A stretch of DNA of 8,013 nucleotides from Thermococci archaeon (GTDB lineage: Archaea; Methanobacteriota_B; Thermococci; Methanofastidiosales; B48-G16): NCBI GenBank assembly GCA_030668905.1, contig DAOVEQ010000035.1:1-8013 (forward strand), given 5' to 3'. Below the pieces are notes generated by a model, which saw nothing but the letters and a program-made list of their open reading frames with translations, was not told the DNA's origin and did not search any database. Below, one piece after another: positions 6,536 through 8,013 of this stretch. Position numbers and translations under genes: made by a program. Positions within the stretch are counted from its first letter, which is position 1. Each line of letters begins with the position of its first letter.

Positions 6536-6546
6536 TGTACCACCCC
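6532..6546 (-). promoter_or_regulatory. ATGA stop/start overlap with internal Shine-Dalgarno (translational coupling)
   Basis: The ATPase stop TGA and permease start ATG share the four bases at 6535-6532. The minus-strand GGGGTGG at 6546-6540 lies 4 bases upstream of the ATG, within the Gly-Val codons of the ATPase. This fixes the permease start and implies coupled, near equimolar synthesis. Confidence 0.8.
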
Positions 6547-7251
6547 GGTAAATACCTCTTCAATGTTGGTGGCGTTATATTTTTTCTTTAACTCTTGGGG
6601 TTTTCCTTCTTCAACTATCTTCCCCTCATTTATCAGAGAGATGGTATCGCATAAAAACTCAACTTCTAACATGTTGTGCGAGGACAATAATACTGTAGTT
6701 CCTCTTTTTGTCGAATCTTTAATTATATGCCTCACCTCCTGGGCGTTTATCACGTCCAGTCCGGAGGTAGGCTCGTCCAGTATGGCGAGTTTCGGATCGA
6801 TCATGAGAGCTCGCCCAACTAAAAGACGCCTCATCATTCCTTTGCTGTATGTATCAACCTTATCGTTGATTCTCTCCTCAAGAGACGCTATCTTCACTCC
6901 CTTTTCTACTATTTCGCTGACCTTTTTTCCGTTACCGAAAAATTTTGCGATAAATGTTAAGTAGCCTTTACCCGTAAGATTTTTGTAAGCTCCTGCGTCT
7001 TCGGGGAGGTAACTTATCAGTTTCCTGACGTCTGAAGCATCTTTTGTAACATCATAATCAAAAACTTTTACTTCTCCGGAAGTTATCTGCAACAATGTTG
7101 AGATTACTCTTAAAATAGTTGTTTTCCCAGCTCCGTTTGGTCCTATCAATCCGAATATCTCTCCTTCTGACACATCAAACGAAGTTCCATTGACTGCTCT
7201 TATCTTTCCAAAATCTTTTATGAGATCTATAATTTCTATTGCTTTATTCAT
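6532..7251 (-). CDS. ABC transporter ATP-binding subunit (NatA/CcmA-like)
   Basis: A 239-aa nucleotide-binding subunit that powers the permease encoded next to it. Motifs in order: Walker A GPNGAGKTT (37-45); the Q-loop region YLPEDAGAY (81-89), where Glu stands in the usual Gln place, as is common in NatA-like 'LPEE' subunits; signature YSKGM (135-139); Walker B LAILDEP (155-161); D-loop SGLD (163-166); and switch His192 in SSHNM. All catalytic residues are present, so the protein should be active. The C-terminus (NIEEVFTGVV) has the short DLEEVFL-like end of this exporter class and no extra domain. It is the first gene of a three-gene operon (ATPase, permease, DUF371). The start at 7251 is set by a TATA box about 31 bases upstream and by GAGATGAT, a possible Shine-Dalgarno, about 4 bases before the ATG. 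Confidence 0.95.
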   Translation of the reverse strand: MNKAIEIIDLIKDFGKIRAVNGTSFDVSEGEIFGLIGPNGAGKTTILRVISTLLQITSGEVKVFDYDVTKDASDVRKLISYLPEDAGAYKNLTGKGYLTFIAKFFGNGKKVSEIVEKGVKIASLEERINDKVDTYSKGMMRRLLVGRALMIDPKLAILDEPTSGLDVINAQEVRHIIKDSTKRGTTVLLSSHNMLEVEFLCDTISLINEGKIVEEGKPQELKKKYNATNIEEVFTGVVQ

Positions 7252-7253
7252 AA

Positions 7254-7286
7254 TATCATCTCAGCATATGTGATAATTATTTAAAA
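7254..7286 (-). promoter_or_regulatory. Promoter and weak ribosome site of the ABC exporter operon
   Basis: The minus strand carries TTTTAAATAA (7286 down to 7277), a TATA-like box whose centre is about 31 bases before the ATG at 7251, giving a leader of only a few bases. GAGATGAT just before the ATG resembles the archaeal Shine-Dalgarno GGAGGTGAT with one mismatch over that stretch. The two readings partly conflict: if the Shine-Dalgarno is used, transcription must begin at least a little further upstream. Confidence 0.45.
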
Positions 7287-7300
7287 GGGTTGCGTTTTAA

Positions 7301-7326
7301 CGAAAGATTTTAGTATCTTGCTTTCG
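7301..7326 (+). promoter_or_regulatory. TATA-like box of the UbiD-like gene within an inverted repeat
   Basis: TTTTAGTAT (7308-7316) is a TATA-like element centred 24 bases before the ATG at 7336, consistent with a leaderless start. It is bracketed by CGAAAG (7301-7306) and CTTTCG (7321-7326), with a nested AAGAT/ATCTT pair at 7304-7308 and 7315-7319. A protein bound to this dyad would block the TATA box, so it is a candidate operator. The repeat is imperfect overall and the TATA match is modest. Confidence 0.35.
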
Positions 7327-7335
7327 ATTGGGATC

Positions 7336-8013
7336 ATGCTCTCAAGTTATTTGAGGTTCTTTGAAGATGAAACAGTAAAGATAAAATTTTTTGGAGATAT
7401 TAAAAAGTATCTAAAATCAAAAAATGTGATTCTTTTTGAGAATGTAAAAGGGTTTAGAGTCGTAGCAAACATATGGGGCACGAGAGAAAGGATTGCCAGA
7501 GCAATGAAAATAAATGAAAAAGAGATTCCCAAAATGCTTTCAAAAGCTATGGAGAATCCGATAGAGTGTGAAGAGGTAAAAAATCCTCCCTTTTTAGAAA
7601 ATGTCATCAAGAATTTCGATCTGAGAAATATGGCAGGGATATCTTCGGGAGTTGCTGTCTCCAAGGAAAGAATGTTTTTCAGTAATTTCAAGATCATTGA
7701 TAAAAAGAGATTGAAACTCTCTTTCACGAATGAAAAGAGGATAGATATTGCCATTGGATTGTGTCCTTCCATACTTCTTCCTTCTGTTGCAGGGTGTTCT
7801 CTGAAGATCGCTTCTTCCCTGAGGTATTTAACCTTAAAAGAGGAGGTATATGATTATAATCTAAATGGCATCAGAGTTCCAGGATATGCGGAAGTTATTA
7901 TGGAAGGGATAGCAGAAGAAGAGAAAATACTGAAGATAAAAAAGATTTATTATAAAAACGATCCATTATTCCAGATAATCCTCCCAGAGGAATATGACTT
8001 GTTAAAGGACATA
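7336..8013 (+). CDS. UbiD-like protein with shortened, degenerate active site (C-terminus beyond window)
   Basis: The frame is open from ATG at 7336 to the right edge (226 residues seen). UbiD enzymes are prenylated-FMN (de)carboxylases of about 400-500 aa; archaeal members include anhydromevalonate phosphate decarboxylase of the archaeal mevalonate pathway. Recognisable UbiD blocks are VILFENVKGF (31-40), GTRERIARAM (48-57), KNPPFLENV (82-90), ISSGVAVSK (102-110), IDIAIGLCPS (136-145), VPGYAEVIMEG (181-191) and IKKIYYKNDPLF (201-212). Two segments are cut short in frame: after ISSGVAVSK the usual R.N.g.yR....H stretch is replaced by ERMFFSNFKIIDKKRL, and after AEVIMEG the EGPFGDHTGYY catalytic loop is missing, leaving IAEEEK. 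The metal Glu of AE(I/V) remains (186). So prFMN decarboxylase chemistry is doubtful; it may be a non-catalytic paralogue or a distinct subfamily. There are no stops or frameshifts, so it is not an obvious pseudogene. Divergent from the ABC exporter operon. Confidence 0.8.
   Translation, partial: MLSSYLRFFEDETVKIKFFGDIKKYLKSKNVILFENVKGFRVVANIWGTRERIARAMKINEKEIPKMLSKAMENPIECEEVKNPPFLENVIKNFDLRNMAGISSGVAVSKERMFFSNFKIIDKKRLKLSFTNEKRIDIAIGLCPSILLPSVAGCSLKIASSLRYLTLKEEVYDYNLNGIRVPGYAEVIMEGIAEEEKILKIKKIYYKNDPLFQIILPEEYDLLKDI

Noticed and set aside
5763..6964. Several plus-strand open frames (5763-6308, 6309-6551, 6563-6964) and a minus frame 6369-6563
   Set aside because: All overlap the ABC permease and ATPase, which carry complete family motifs; Ser/Ile-rich shadow translations.
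7347..7772. Open frame of 141 codons antisense to the UbiD-like gene
   Set aside because: The plus strand has recognisable UbiD blocks over the same bases; the minus frame is Phe/Ser/Leu-rich with no domain.

Overview
The window looks like a chromosomal segment of an AT-rich archaeon, most likely a euryarchaeote of unresolved order. The support is indirect but consistent: a DUF371 protein (a family known essentially from archaea), an archaeal-style SepF, a GPT/ALG7-type GlcNAc-1-phosphate transferase rather than bacterial MraY, TATA boxes about 25 to 28 bases upstream of start codons (leaderless transcripts), and codon use rich in AGA, AGG and ATA. There are nine genes, tightly packed. No RNA gene, mobile element or CRISPR array is visible, and the longest gap is 127 bases (1655-1781).

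Left block, minus strand. A 143-aa protein with a nucleoside 2-deoxyribosyltransferase-like fold (2682-3113) is followed after 9 bases by a GlcNAc-1-phosphate transferase (1782-2672). Downstream, under its own leaderless promoter, is glmS (1-1654, running off the left edge). GlmS starts the route to UDP-GlcNAc, and the transferase would load GlcNAc-1-P onto dolichyl phosphate, so this block serves amino-sugar supply and lipid-linked glycan (N-glycan) initiation.

Centre block, plus strand. Diverging from it is a two-gene unit: a 420-aa surface protein (signal peptide, two Ig-like domains, TPR-like helices, C-terminal membrane anchor) and sepF, the FtsZ membrane anchor of archaeal division. The Shine-Dalgarno of sepF is built from the last two Arg codons and stop of the surface-protein gene. 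The 86-base divergent promoter region carries an inverted CTGGAA element whose two copies sit at exactly the same distance (19 bases) from the two start codons, suggesting joint control.

Right block. An ABC exporter (ATPase 6532-7251, ABC-2 permease 5279-6535, ATGA overlap) is followed after one base by a DUF371 protein (4876-5277) whose 3' end meets the 3' end of sepF head-on with 7 bases between stops. Diverging from the ATPase at the right edge is a UbiD-like gene (7336-8013, truncated by the window). Its recognisable UbiD scaffold lacks, by in-frame shortening, the two segments that normally hold the prenylated-FMN, metal and catalytic residues.

The most interesting items are the surface protein/SepF pair as a possible envelope-to-divisome link, the gutted UbiD homologue, the ABC exporter plus DUF371 operon, and the mirrored promoter element.
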